From Hyphomicrobiales bacterium (GTDB lineage: Bacteria; Pseudomonadota; Alphaproteobacteria; Rhizobiales; Beijerinckiaceae): DNA of 64,000 nt. The notes beneath the pieces are model-generated. The model searched no databases and had not been told where the DNA came from. It was given only the letters and a program-made list of their open reading frames with translations. This document shows, one piece after another, positions 24,810 to 33,655 of this stretch. A program made the position numbers and the translations under genes. The stretch's first letter is position 1. The number at the start of each line of letters is the position of its first letter. Location: NCBI GenBank assembly GCA_027488155.1, contig JAIYCE010000098.1:1-64000 (forward strand), in the 5' to 3' direction.

Positions 24810-26187
24810 TGCGGCGCTGAAAACGGCCCGTGCCGATTGCACTGTCATCCAATATGCCATCGCGCATCACGAAGCGTCCGCGAACCAGCGTGTGAATAAC
24901 ACGCCCTTTCAGCGTCCACCCTTCATAAATCGAATAGCCCGCGCTCGAGATCACCTTATCGCGCCCGACGGTCCAGACCGCATCGGGATCGACGATGGCG
25001 AAATCGGCATCGAGCCCCGGCGCGATACGGCCCTTAGCGTGCGACAGGCCCATGATGTGAGCGACATTGGTGGCTGTGAGTTCGGCGATACGCTCAAGCG
25101 GAATGGCGCGGCGGTGATAACCTTCGCTGATAAGAATGGGCAGCAAGGTCTCAAGGCCCGGACAACCGGGTGAAGCATTCCAGATGCCGCCATTCTTACT
25201 CGTGAGATCGCGATGAATATGGTCGGTGCCAATCGTGTCGAACGTGCCGTCCGCAATCGCAGCCCAAAGATAATCTCGATCGGAGGCCGTACGCAGCGGC
25301 GGATTGATCTTGCCTATATCGCCGCCATCCCAATCGATGTCATGCGTGAGATAATGCGGGCATGTTTCAAAAAACACATCCGCCCCGGCCTCGCGCAGGC
25401 GCAGGCCCGCATCGAGCGCTTCGGCGGAACTTGTATGGACAACATAAAGCGGCGCGCCTGCCTGCCACGCGATGTAGGCGGCACGCTGCACGGCATCAGC
25501 TTCGACGAAGGGCGGACGTGAATCGTTCCATGTTTTGAGGCCGCCCTTGCCGTCTGGATCAGCAGCCTTGACGCGCTCACGCAGTGTCCAAGCCAGTTCG
25601 ATCGTCTCAGGATGCGGGCACACCATGCCACCATTCTGGGCTGCCGCTTCGGCAAGACGGAATAGAAAGCCATCGTCGATATCGGGCAGGCCGAGGCGTG
25701 CGCCTTCGCCGCCGCGATTGTTCATGAAAATCTTGAAGCTCGGCACGCCATCGCGGCTGACATAGTCAGGTACGCCCTTCAATTGATCCTCGGTCGAGAT
25801 CACGAAGTGGTAACCAAAATCGATACGCGCGCCTTCCTCCGTCACCTTACGCACATCGTCGAACAAGGTGTGATAAGGCTCGGTTGCCATCAGATAGGGA
25901 ATGAAACAAGTGACGCCGCCGGCTGCGGCGGCTGCTGTTTCGCCATCAGCATCGCGCTTCTCACGCGGGCGGGAGATATCCTTGCCGTGGCCGAGATGAA
26001 GATGAGGATCGATGGCACCCGGCATGATGACAAGGCCGGTGACATTGACCGATAGCGCATCGAAGAAGGTACCGGGCGCGAGAATGGCGGCGATCTTGCC
26101 GTTCTCAATAGCAATGTCGCAGGCTGTCAGCCCTTCGCCGGGCAGGATCGCGCGGCCACCGCGCAGCACGCAGGATGAAGCGCTCAT
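24799..26187 (-). CDS. Hydantoinase/dihydropyrimidinase-type amidohydrolase
   Basis: A 462-residue metal-dependent amidohydrolase of the dihydroorotase/allantoinase/hydantoinase group. Metal-site features: PGAIDPHLHLGHG (HxH near 61-63), the PSFKIFMNN lysine region (carbamylated-Lys candidate), CPHPET, and YVVHTSS, ETCPHYLTHD and TIGTDHIHRD further on. It should open a cyclic amide, imide or ureide without ATP, in contrast to HyuAB. The ATG at 26187 has CGGAGA upstream and overlaps the upstream mmgE/prpD gene by 4 bases. It is the last gene of the 12-gene minus-strand operon. Confidence 0.88.
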   Translation of the reverse strand: MSASSCVLRGGRAILPGEGLTACDIAIENGKIAAILAPGTFFDALSVNVTGLVIMPGAIDPHLHLGHGKDISRPREKRDADGETAAAAAGGVTCFIPYLMATEPYHTLFDDVRKVTEEGARIDFGYHFVISTEDQLKGVPDYVSRDGVPSFKIFMNNRGGEGARLGLPDIDDGFLFRLAEAAAQNGGMVCPHPETIELAWTLRERVKAADPDGKGGLKTWNDSRPPFVEADAVQRAAYIAWQAGAPLYVVHTSSAEALDAGLRLREAGADVFFETCPHYLTHDIDWDGGDIGKINPPLRTASDRDYLWAAIADGTFDTIGTDHIHRDLTSKNGGIWNASPGCPGLETLLPILISEGYHRRAIPLERIAELTATNVAHIMGLSHAKGRIAPGLDADFAIVDPDAVWTVGRDKVISSAGYSIYEGWTLKGRVIHTLVRGRFVMRDGILDDSAIGTGRFQRRTLA

Positions 26188-27554
26188 GGCAATCTCCGTG
26201 ACAGAATTCTGTTCAGTTCCTCGAGCGTCGCGCCGCGTTCGATGGAATAGCCCCATGTGATGAGATCGTCCGCTGAGCCGGGGCGCAAAGCGCGCTTCAC
26301 ATTAGCGCGGAATTTCTGCAGCACCGCATCATCACCTGCGGGACGGCTTGCATTACCGAAAACATCGTCGAGACGGATCGAACGCACCGAACCATCCGTC
26401 AAATTGACGATAAGCTCGGCCTCAAACACATGAGGAAACCGGTGCGGCTCAAGTTTCTCCCAGATCATTCGCGCAGCAAGCGCGCGTACACGATCATCGG
26501 CACGGCGCGTAAACGTTTCAAGATCAACACGGCCATGAACAAATTGCTCGGCCACCACGATGGGCAGGCTCCAGCGCGCGGCGTGACCATCGCGCGGCCT
26601 GAGCTTGATGTCCCACGGTTCGCAGACAATGGGAGCCGCACCTTCCGCAATACGCAGAACAACGTTGTCAATCGTTGCCACGCTAACGCCTTGCTCGGTG
26701 AGAAGGCGTGCACCTTCTACGAACGGGTGAAGATAATGGCAGGATGGTACGAATTTGAACGCTGCATCGTTGATGTGCCAGACAGAGCCGAAATCTGCGA
26801 GCTCGCTTGCGAAACGCTCGGCACCGACACCATCAGCAGTGAATGCCTTGAACAGGCCGCGCGATCCTTCGAATGCTGTTTCCGGCCCGCCCATGCCTGC
26901 CATGGCCAATTGTGCAGCAATCAATCCAGCATGGGCCGCCCAGCCCGGATGCATGGATTTGACGCTCGATCCGTTCGAGAGAAACTCGAACACGCCGGAG
27001 GCTTGGCTAAGCGCGATGCCGATAGCGGCAACCGTCTGATCGTCATTAGCGCCCATCACATCGGCTGCAATCATCGCCGCAATCATCGACCCCGCGACGG
27101 AGGTGATCTGAAAGCCGCGGCGCTGGAAGCCACCCTGTGCCGCAAGGCCGATGCGGATCATCGCCTCCCAGCCCTTGATGTAGCTTGCGAGCATCGCCTC
27201 GCTCGAAACGCCCGATGCTTGTGCGGCCGCGAGGGCGGCAGGCAAAAGAACGGCACTGCCATGGACGATGGATGCCGTATGCGTGTCGTCGAATTCCAAC
27301 GAGTGGATCAGGCCGCCATTAACAAGCGCGGCATCGGATGCCGATGCCGTCTTGCCATTGGCTAGCAGAATAGCTGGACCTGTCGTGAGCGCTTCGGCAA
27401 AACGGCGATAGGTTTCACCCTGATCGAGCGTTGAAGCTGCAAGCCCCACACCCAAGGCATCGAGAACATGCAAGCGTCCGGCATTCACCGCTTTGCCGTC
27501 AGCAAGAGGACTGGCGGCGCGCCATTGCGCAAGAAGGACGCGAGCAAGACTCAT
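26184..27554 (-). CDS. MmgE/PrpD family protein (1)
   Basis: A 456-residue MmgE/PrpD-fold enzyme: DALGVGLAAST near 31-41, LEFDDTHTASIVHGSAVLLP near 87-106, and VKSMHPGWAAHAGLIAAQLA near 195-214. Known members act on carboxylic acids: 2-methylcitrate dehydratase, cis-aconitate decarboxylase and iminodisuccinate epimerase. This one belongs to the catabolic operon, overlapping both neighbours by 4 bases. The reaction is likely a dehydration, epimerisation or decarboxylation of an acidic intermediate. It is clearly diverged from the second copy in the same operon, so the two probably do different steps. Confidence 0.85.
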   Translation of the reverse strand: MSLARVLLAQWRAASPLADGKAVNAGRLHVLDALGVGLAASTLDQGETYRRFAEALTTGPAILLANGKTASASDAALVNGGLIHSLEFDDTHTASIVHGSAVLLPAALAAAQASGVSSEAMLASYIKGWEAMIRIGLAAQGGFQRRGFQITSVAGSMIAAMIAADVMGANDDQTVAAIGIALSQASGVFEFLSNGSSVKSMHPGWAAHAGLIAAQLAMAGMGGPETAFEGSRGLFKAFTADGVGAERFASELADFGSVWHINDAAFKFVPSCHYLHPFVEGARLLTEQGVSVATIDNVVLRIAEGAAPIVCEPWDIKLRPRDGHAARWSLPIVVAEQFVHGRVDLETFTRRADDRVRALAARMIWEKLEPHRFPHVFEAELIVNLTDGSVRSIRLDDVFGNASRPAGDDAVLQKFRANVKRALRPGSADDLITWGYSIERGATLEELNRILSRRLP

Positions 27555-28921
27555 GAACGTTGTAATTCTTCTGCTGCGACAATGCCGGCGATCCGGCCGA
27601 GCGCGATCGCCGAGAGCAATCCATTACCGGAAGCGTAACCGAGTGCACCAGAGCGCCCCGAAATGCCAGCTGCCGCACCACCGCCCGCAAACAGGTTCGG
27701 AATCGGCTTGCCAGATTTCGCTAGAACGCGTGCGTCGCGATCGATCCGCAAACCGCCTTGCGTGTGGAATAGACCTGGCGTGACACGGCAGACATAGAAA
27801 GGCGCTTTCAACGTTCCGAGACCGAAATCCTCACGGCCGAAACGATCGGCGCGCTTGCCTTCCACCGCTTCATTGTAAAGTGCAACATCCTGCGCAACCG
27901 CTACCGGATTTAGATCCATCAGGCGCGCGGCATCCTCAACGGTATCGGCCTTCTTCACGCCACCAAATTTGACGAGTTCCATAAACTCTTCTTCAAGTGC
28001 AGCAATGTCGAAGATTTTCTGATCAAAAATGGCATAGGCGAATTCACCTTGCGCAAGAACAATCTGCGCATAGCCGGAATAACCTGTGCTCTCATCACCA
28101 AAACGCTTGCCATCGGCACCGACGAGAATTCCACCCTTCTCGATCGTCGTCCATGACAGGAGGCTCCCATGCGGATAAGCAACAGCCGCGTAACCCTGAT
28201 AGGCGGCCATATTTGCAAAATCGGCGCCGACATCCTCGCCCCAACGAATAGCCTCACCGGTCGAACCGCGCGCGCCGAAATACTGTGCACCCGCAATCTC
28301 TGGGCAGAAGCGCTTCACAAGTTCCGGATCGCCAGCGAAGCCATTGACGGCGAGTATCGTTTTTCCAGCTCTAATCTCGCTGACCCCTTCATCGGTGCGA
28401 ATACGCGCACCTTTGACAGCGCCATCTTCAAAGATCAGGCTTTCAACAGAATTGCCAACCGCGAGCGGAATGTCGCGTTCTTCCACGAAACGCAAAAGAT
28501 CATCGACAAGGTCTTGCCCACGGCGCGACACAGGCGCGTGCAAGCGTGGTACCGAATGGCCGATATGCTTGTAGGCCGTAATCAGCGCCATGCGCGCGCC
28601 AAGCGTATCGATCAACCATTCGACCGTATCGGCCGATACGTCCGCAAGGCGCTCGACAAGCGCGAGATCATCGGTTTCCTTCGCGATACCCATCAGATCG
28701 CGCACATACGTCTTGGGATCGTCCGTGATGCCCGCCTCACGCTGAAAACGCGAATTTGAAGCGGGCACCGAACCGGTCGAGAGAGAAGAATTGCCGCCGG
28801 GGCGATCCATTTTTTCGACAATGGCAACAGAGGCTCCCGCATCATGGGCAGCAATGGCGGCAGCAAGACCGCAGGCGCCGGCACCGATCACGAGCACATC
28901 GACATCATTTGACATCGTCAT
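27551..28921 (-). CDS. FAD-dependent oxidoreductase, fumarate reductase/succinate dehydrogenase flavoprotein type
   Basis: A 456-residue flavoprotein. FAD binding is VLVIGAGACGLAAAIAAHDA near 9-28 with the acidic VEKMDRPGGNSS, plus the C-terminal NLFAGGGAAAGISGRSGALG. The group includes tricarballylate dehydrogenase, 3-ketosteroid dehydrogenase and urocanate reductase, which add or remove hydrogen across a C-C bond next to a carbonyl or carboxylate. No signal peptide, so cytoplasmic. The ATG at 28921 overlaps the upstream stop; ATG 28915 has better spacing from GGGAGA. It probably introduces or reduces the double bond in the pathway acid. Confidence 0.87.
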   Translation of the reverse strand: MTMSNDVDVLVIGAGACGLAAAIAAHDAGASVAIVEKMDRPGGNSSLSTGSVPASNSRFQREAGITDDPKTYVRDLMGIAKETDDLALVERLADVSADTVEWLIDTLGARMALITAYKHIGHSVPRLHAPVSRRGQDLVDDLLRFVEERDIPLAVGNSVESLIFEDGAVKGARIRTDEGVSEIRAGKTILAVNGFAGDPELVKRFCPEIAGAQYFGARGSTGEAIRWGEDVGADFANMAAYQGYAAVAYPHGSLLSWTTIEKGGILVGADGKRFGDESTGYSGYAQIVLAQGEFAYAIFDQKIFDIAALEEEFMELVKFGGVKKADTVEDAARLMDLNPVAVAQDVALYNEAVEGKRADRFGREDFGLGTLKAPFYVCRVTPGLFHTQGGLRIDRDARVLAKSGKPIPNLFAGGGAAAGISGRSGALGYASGNGLLSAIALGRIAGIVAAEELQRS

Positions 28922-30309
28922 TCTCCCACCATCTGCGCGACGGCATCACGCCATGGCTTCTTTCCGATTTCTGGATCGCCCGCCAAAATGAGCCGTAAAT
29001 TGTCCGGCATCATCGGAAAAATAGCGGCGCAATTATCTTGCAGCTTTTCGAGCAAGGTCGTCTCGTCGAAGGGCTGATCGGCACCGCCGCGCGCATTGGC
29101 GCATTCGGCGGAATGGGATGAACCATCCTTCATCACCCATGTCACACGGCCGGGACGGTCATTCGGCCATGGTGCAAGTGGCGCGTAAGGTTTCAATTCC
29201 ACCTTATGGCGCAGCGCAGCAATGGCAGGATCGCTTAATGTGTCGTTCGCAAATGCATTCTTCCCGCCCGTCTTGCGAACGGCGACAGCGGCAAGTGCAT
29301 GCGGCATCGAAAATTTAGCCGCAAGCACCGTTGCCGGCTCGACACCCGTTAGTGTGAGGCCGCGAGGATGGGTTTCAACGACGATGCGTTCGATATTCTG
29401 CGGCGCATCGGGACCGACGCGTTGATGCAAAGCGAGCGATGCTTCAAGCGCCGAATGCGCATATTGGCAGCAGGCAAAAATCTTGTGATAGCCATCTTCG
29501 ATAGCCCATATGGTACCGAGCCTATCGCTTAATTCCTGCGGCCGCGCATCTGTGCCGAGGCAAGTGGCGAACACGTCGTAAGCCGTTTCAGGAATACCGC
29601 CGATACCACACAACGCCCAATCCACGCTTTGCAGCCCGATCCACGCTCCCGCCGCGCTCCACGCATTGCGGATGAGCGCACCATCGATAGCGTGCGCATA
29701 AGGACCCGCGGGCGTCATGCTGGCCGCACCTGACAATGCACGGCTAAACGCGGCGTTATCGAGGTTGCGGAGAAGGGCGATGCCCGATGCAGCGCCGACT
29801 GTCGCGAAAGCTGCATGCGGATGAACCGTCATTGTGGCGAACGGAAAAGCGCGTGCAAACCGCCCCGTGATGTCATAGGCGATGGCAAGACATTGAATAA
29901 CATCGTCGACGCTGGCTTCTTCCGCTTCCGCCGCTGCCAACAAAGCTGGCAGGATGTAGGCTCCAGCATGGCACGGTGCGAGGCGATAGCCTTCGTCGAG
30001 TTCGGCCCAAGCAACGGCCATGCCGTTCATCGCCGCGGCTTCGGCGACTGGAACGCGAGCAGCACCCTTAGCAAAAATAGTTGCTTTTGCTGATCCACCC
30101 GGCTTGGCTGCGCGCTTGCGCGCCGCAGCGATCTCAGGCTCGGTCGAGGCGGCGACAATGGCGCCAAGATCATCCATCAACACCAGAGCCGCCCGGCGGC
30201 GAATTGCTTCCGGCAGAGGCGTTGCGCGGGCCTGCACAGCCCATGCGCACAAGGCTTCAAAAGATTGCGCGGTTGCGGCACGCAGTGCCGGATCCACAGC
30301 CGCTTTCAT
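28918..30309 (-). CDS. MmgE/PrpD family protein (2)
   Basis: A 463-residue second MmgE/PrpD-fold protein: LVLMDDLGAIVAAS near 43-56, NGMAVAWAELDEGYRLAPCH near 94-113, and MTVHPHAAFATVGAASGIAL near 160-180. The active-site-like region differs from the first copy (ELDEGYR against EFDDTHT). It lies 22 bases after livF, linking the transporter and enzyme parts of the operon. Function as for the family: a reaction on a carboxylic acid intermediate. Confidence 0.83.
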   Translation of the reverse strand: MKAAVDPALRAATAQSFEALCAWAVQARATPLPEAIRRRAALVLMDDLGAIVAASTEPEIAAARKRAAKPGGSAKATIFAKGAARVPVAEAAAMNGMAVAWAELDEGYRLAPCHAGAYILPALLAAAEAEEASVDDVIQCLAIAYDITGRFARAFPFATMTVHPHAAFATVGAASGIALLRNLDNAAFSRALSGAASMTPAGPYAHAIDGALIRNAWSAAGAWIGLQSVDWALCGIGGIPETAYDVFATCLGTDARPQELSDRLGTIWAIEDGYHKIFACCQYAHSALEASLALHQRVGPDAPQNIERIVVETHPRGLTLTGVEPATVLAAKFSMPHALAAVAVRKTGGKNAFANDTLSDPAIAALRHKVELKPYAPLAPWPNDRPGRVTWVMKDGSSHSAECANARGGADQPFDETTLLEKLQDNCAAIFPMMPDNLRLILAGDPEIGKKPWRDAVAQMVGE

Positions 30310-30331
30310 GATGTTCCCCTTTCAAAGAGGA

Positions 30332-31015
30332 TCAGAAAAATTCCCACAGGTCCGGCTTCTCGCGCAGGTCGGCAGCAGGGATGTCCTCGATCAAGCGTCC
30401 TGACTTCACAATCAAAGCGCGGTCCACAATTTTGAGTGTCGCAGGAACATTCTGCTCAACGATCAGCAACCCAGTGCCGAGGCGTTCATTCACCTGCAGC
30501 AGGCGCTCCATGACATTGCGTACGATGACAGGCGCAAGTCCTGTCGAAGGCTCGTCGAGCAACAGCCATTTCGGCTGTGTCATCAACGCCATGCCGAGCG
30601 CCAGCATTTGCTGTTCGCCACCCGACATTGAACCAGCGCGCTGCGCTTTCCGCTCTTCGAGAACGGGGAACAATTTGTAGATTTCAGACAGAAAACTCAG
30701 ATCGAACAGAAGCCCGGAGATGTGCAGGTTCTGCTCGACAGAGAGATTGGGAAATACGTTATGGCCTTGCGGCACAAAGGCAATGCCACGACGCACCGTC
30801 TCGGCGACGGACCCGGCGAGGATCGGCTCGCCATTCCAAGAGATCGAACCCGTGCTTGGTCCATGCGCACCAACGATGCAGCGCAGGAGCGTTGTTTTTC
30901 CAGCACCATTATGACCGAAAATGGCGACTTTCGAGCCATCCTCAACCGATACCGAAATATTGGACAGGGCTGTTAGCGCGCCGTAATGAGCAGAGACTTG
31001 GGATAGGGCGAGCAT
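30332..31015 (-). CDS. livF: Branched-chain amino acid type ABC transporter ATPase (LivF family)
   Basis: A 227-residue ABC ATPase: Walker A GHNGAGKTT near 34-42, Q-loop IAFVPQGHNVFPNLSV, signature MSGGEQQMLALG, Walker B WLLLDEPSTGLAP. The FVPQGHNVFPNLSVEQN stretch is typical of LivF. It energises uptake with LivG, two bases upstream. In this operon the transporter should carry the catabolic substrate rather than a branched-chain amino acid. Confidence 0.92.
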   Translation of the reverse strand: MLALSQVSAHYGALTALSNISVSVEDGSKVAIFGHNGAGKTTLLRCIVGAHGPSTGSISWNGEPILAGSVAETVRRGIAFVPQGHNVFPNLSVEQNLHISGLLFDLSFLSEIYKLFPVLEERKAQRAGSMSGGEQQMLALGMALMTQPKWLLLDEPSTGLAPVIVRNVMERLLQVNERLGTGLLIVEQNVPATLKIVDRALIVKSGRLIEDIPAADLREKPDLWEFF

Positions 31016-31017
31016 GA

Positions 31018-31776
31018 TCAGGTCCCGAAATAGAGTTCTGTCAGGCGCGGGTCGGCGATCAGCTCGCCAACCGTGCCACGGGCCAAAACTTTGCCGGCGA
31101 ACATGAACACACCCTCATCGCAAAGATCGCGCACGAAGGCGACATTGTGCTCGACAACACAGACCGCGACACCACTCTCGGCAATGTCACGCACAACGCG
31201 CTGGATCGCGCCATAGGCCTGTCCTTCAACACCAGCCATCGGCTCATCAAGCAAAAGGCAGCGCGCATCGTTCATCAATGCACGCGCAACGCCAACGAGC
31301 TTCTGCTGGCCATAAGCGATATCCTGCACACGCGACTGGGCTACACCGGCAAGCCCGGTCCTTTTGAGGATGGCGTGCGCCCGGTCCTGCTCTTCAGCCT
31401 GGCGGCGCGCGACACCGCGCGCGTCGAAGATAAGGCTTGTGAGTTTTTCGCCCGGATAGTCCCGCGGACCCAGCATGACATTGTCAAGCACGGAGAGCGA
31501 CGGAAACAACCGCAGATTTTGCCAAGTGCGCGCAAGGCCAAGGCGGGCCCGCTGATAAATCGGAAGATTGTCGATCGATTGGCCATCAAGCGTAATCGAC
31601 CCCGTATCGGGCTTCACGACTCCTGTCACGAGGTTAAACAAGGACGTCTTTCCTGCCCCGTTCGGCCCGATAAGACCAAGCACGCGCCCCGCATGCAAAT
31701 CGAGATTGACCTCGTCGGCGACAACAATGCCACCGAAGCTTTTATTGAGATCACGGATGCGCAGCACATCAGTCAT
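31018..31776 (-). CDS. livG: Branched-chain amino acid type ABC transporter ATPase (LivG family)
   Basis: A 252-residue ABC ATPase with Walker A GPNGAGKTS near 36-44, LARTWQNLRLFPSLSVLDNV (LivG-specific region), signature-like IAYGQQKLVGVARALM and Walker B CLLLDEPMAGVE. The signature lacks the usual LSGGQ, as is common in LivG. It overlaps livM by 8 bases. Confidence 0.92.
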   Translation of the reverse strand: MTDVLRIRDLNKSFGGIVVADEVNLDLHAGRVLGLIGPNGAGKTSLFNLVTGVVKPDTGSITLDGQSIDNLPIYQRARLGLARTWQNLRLFPSLSVLDNVMLGPRDYPGEKLTSLIFDARGVARRQAEEQDRAHAILKRTGLAGVAQSRVQDIAYGQQKLVGVARALMNDARCLLLDEPMAGVEGQAYGAIQRVVRDIAESGVAVCVVEHNVAFVRDLCDEGVFMFAGKVLARGTVGELIADPRLTELYFGT

Positions 31777-32656
31777 GGCGCGCTCCTCCTTCGCGGCCGC
31801 GCCACAAATCGGATGCAGCGACTAGGCCTTGCGGCCGCATGAACATGAAGACCAGCACGAGGCCAGTGAACATAATGCCTTGCAGAGGCCCCAACACACT
31901 CGGTGGTAAGCCGAAGAATGTGATCGCCTGCGGCAGCAATTGCAACACGATGGCGCCTACCACCGGTCCCCATGTTGTTCGCATACCGCCCACAACAACC
32001 ATCGTCAGCACAGCTGAGGAAGCAAGCAGGCCGAACTGATCGGGCTCGATGAAGCGGAAATAATGCGCGTAGAGGCCACCAGCCAAACCAGCAATCGCTG
32101 AGCCGATGCCAAACACGGACACTTTCACCCAGATCGCATTGCGCCCCAACATAGAGAAAGCAAGTTCATCATCGCGCAAGGCACTCATCATGCGACCATA
32201 GGGACCAGTCGCCATCCAACGTACGAACCACACAGTGAGTGCCGCAATGACTACGACGAGAACGGCATAGGCCTCGCGCCCTACTTCACGGATCAGGAAA
32301 GGAGGAATGTTAGTAAGCCCGCCCGCTCCGCCAATCTCATGAAAGTGCTTTGCGAGTTCAATCAGTCCAAGCTGGAAGCCGATCGACGCAATCAGAAGAT
32401 AGTCGCCCGATACGCGCAAAGATGGAAGCGCAACGAGGATCGATGATACAAGAGCGGCGCCCGCACCAATGAGCATAGCCAAGGGAACTGGAACACCGGC
32501 TTCCTTTGCCAGCATTGCCGAGGTGTAAGCGCCGATGGCGTAGAAAATGGGATGAGCGATCGAAATCAGGCCGCAATAGCCGATGATCAGATCGAAGCTC
32601 GCTGCGAGGATGACGAAGAGGCCAACCAGAATGATGATGGTGACAATGTATTCCAT
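31769..32656 (-). CDS. livM: Branched-chain amino acid type ABC transporter permease (LivM family)
   Basis: A 295-residue inner-membrane permease with about eight hydrophobic segments. The family stretch IGYCGLISIAHPIFYAIGAY near 25-44 and RDDELAFSMLGRNAIWVKV near 175-193 (coupling helix facing LivG) are seen. Three bases separate it from livH. Confidence 0.91.
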   Translation of the reverse strand: MEYIVTIIILVGLFVILAASFDLIIGYCGLISIAHPIFYAIGAYTSAMLAKEAGVPVPLAMLIGAGAALVSSILVALPSLRVSGDYLLIASIGFQLGLIELAKHFHEIGGAGGLTNIPPFLIREVGREAYAVLVVVIAALTVWFVRWMATGPYGRMMSALRDDELAFSMLGRNAIWVKVSVFGIGSAIAGLAGGLYAHYFRFIEPDQFGLLASSAVLTMVVVGGMRTTWGPVVGAIVLQLLPQAITFFGLPPSVLGPLQGIMFTGLVLVFMFMRPQGLVAASDLWRGREGGARHD

Positions 32657-32659
32657 GGC

Positions 32660-33607
32660 TCAACCTCCGTTTGCTTCGGACGGAGAGGCGGGCAGGGTCG
32701 TTACCGTTTTTCGCTTCAGCTTGGAGGCGCGCTCAGGCCAATGGAAACCGCGTGGGAAGAGCACGATGGCAAGGAAGAGGAAGGCATAGAGCATAAAGCC
32801 CTGCCAGGCCGAGGGAATGAACAGGATCGACGAGTTCTGGACAAGTCCGAGAACGACGGCCGCAAGCGCCGCCCCCCAAAGATTGCCGATGCCGCCAATG
32901 ATGGTGGCTGCCACAGCAAACAACATCAACTCAGTTGCAGCCGAAGGCTGTACCTGAGCGCGCGTGCCATAAAGAAACATGCCGACCGCACAGATGGCTC
33001 CCGCAATCGCCATTGAGACAAGCATTACACGATCTTTTTTGATGCCATAAAGCTCGGCGAGATCAGCATTGTCAGCTACGGCTATCATGAATTGGCCCCA
33101 CCGCGTGAAGCGGAGAAAGGCCCAGAGGAGGACGAGGACGGTCGCCATCGCGGCCAATGCGGGGAGATCCCATGCGCTAATGGCAATGCCACCCACAAGC
33201 GACACGGGCCAGAACATGGTCGGAAAGATGGTCGTTGGCCAAGTTCCGAAAATGAGCATCAAAACATAGCTGACGAATTGCGAAACGATGAGCGTGAAGA
33301 TGAAAACGAACATCGGTGAGGCTTTACGCGTTCGCAGCTTTGCAAAGCCGAAATATTCAATGGCGATCGCTGTTGCTATGCCACCTGCAAAGCAAGCAAT
33401 GAGGCCGAAGAATCCGTTGAGCCCGAGAACGCGGACAGCCACATAGGCGCAATAGAACGCCACACTCATGATGGCGGCCTGCGCAAAATTAAAGACCTTG
33501 TTGACCTTGAGGACGAGCGCAAAGGCCAGCGCAAACAGAACGAAATAGCTCGACGTCGCAAAGGACGTCCACAAAATCTGGCTGGCGATAGCGAGGTCTA
33601 ACATCAT
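32660..33607 (-). CDS. livH: Branched-chain amino acid type ABC transporter permease (LivH family)
   Basis: A 315-residue inner-membrane permease, mostly hydrophobic, with NKVFNFAQAAIMSVAFYCAY near 37-56 and AVADNADLAELYGIKKDRV near 180-198 (coupling region). The C-terminal tail is basic (RASKLKRKT). Two ATGs lie in tandem (33607 and 33604); the second has slightly better spacing from GGA. A hairpin lies between livK and this gene. Confidence 0.91.
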   Translation of the reverse strand: MMLDLAIASQILWTSFATSSYFVLFALAFALVLKVNKVFNFAQAAIMSVAFYCAYVAVRVLGLNGFFGLIACFAGGIATAIAIEYFGFAKLRTRKASPMFVFIFTLIVSQFVSYVLMLIFGTWPTTIFPTMFWPVSLVGGIAISAWDLPALAAMATVLVLLWAFLRFTRWGQFMIAVADNADLAELYGIKKDRVMLVSMAIAGAICAVGMFLYGTRAQVQPSAATELMLFAVAATIIGGIGNLWGAALAAVVLGLVQNSSILFIPSAWQGFMLYAFLFLAIVLFPRGFHWPERASKLKRKTVTTLPASPSEANGG

Positions 33608-33623
33608 TGATCCAGTGGGAAAG

Positions 33624-33649
33624 TGGCCCGGCGCGTTTGCACCGGGCCA
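33624..33649 (-). promoter_or_regulatory. Hairpin between livK and livH
   Basis: A perfect 8-bp stem, TGGCCCGG (33624-33631) and CCGGGCCA (33642-33649), with a 10-base loop. It sits between the binding-protein gene and the permeases. Such hairpins commonly protect the 5' message so that the periplasmic protein is made in excess. Confidence 0.6.
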
Positions 33650-33655
33650 AACGTT

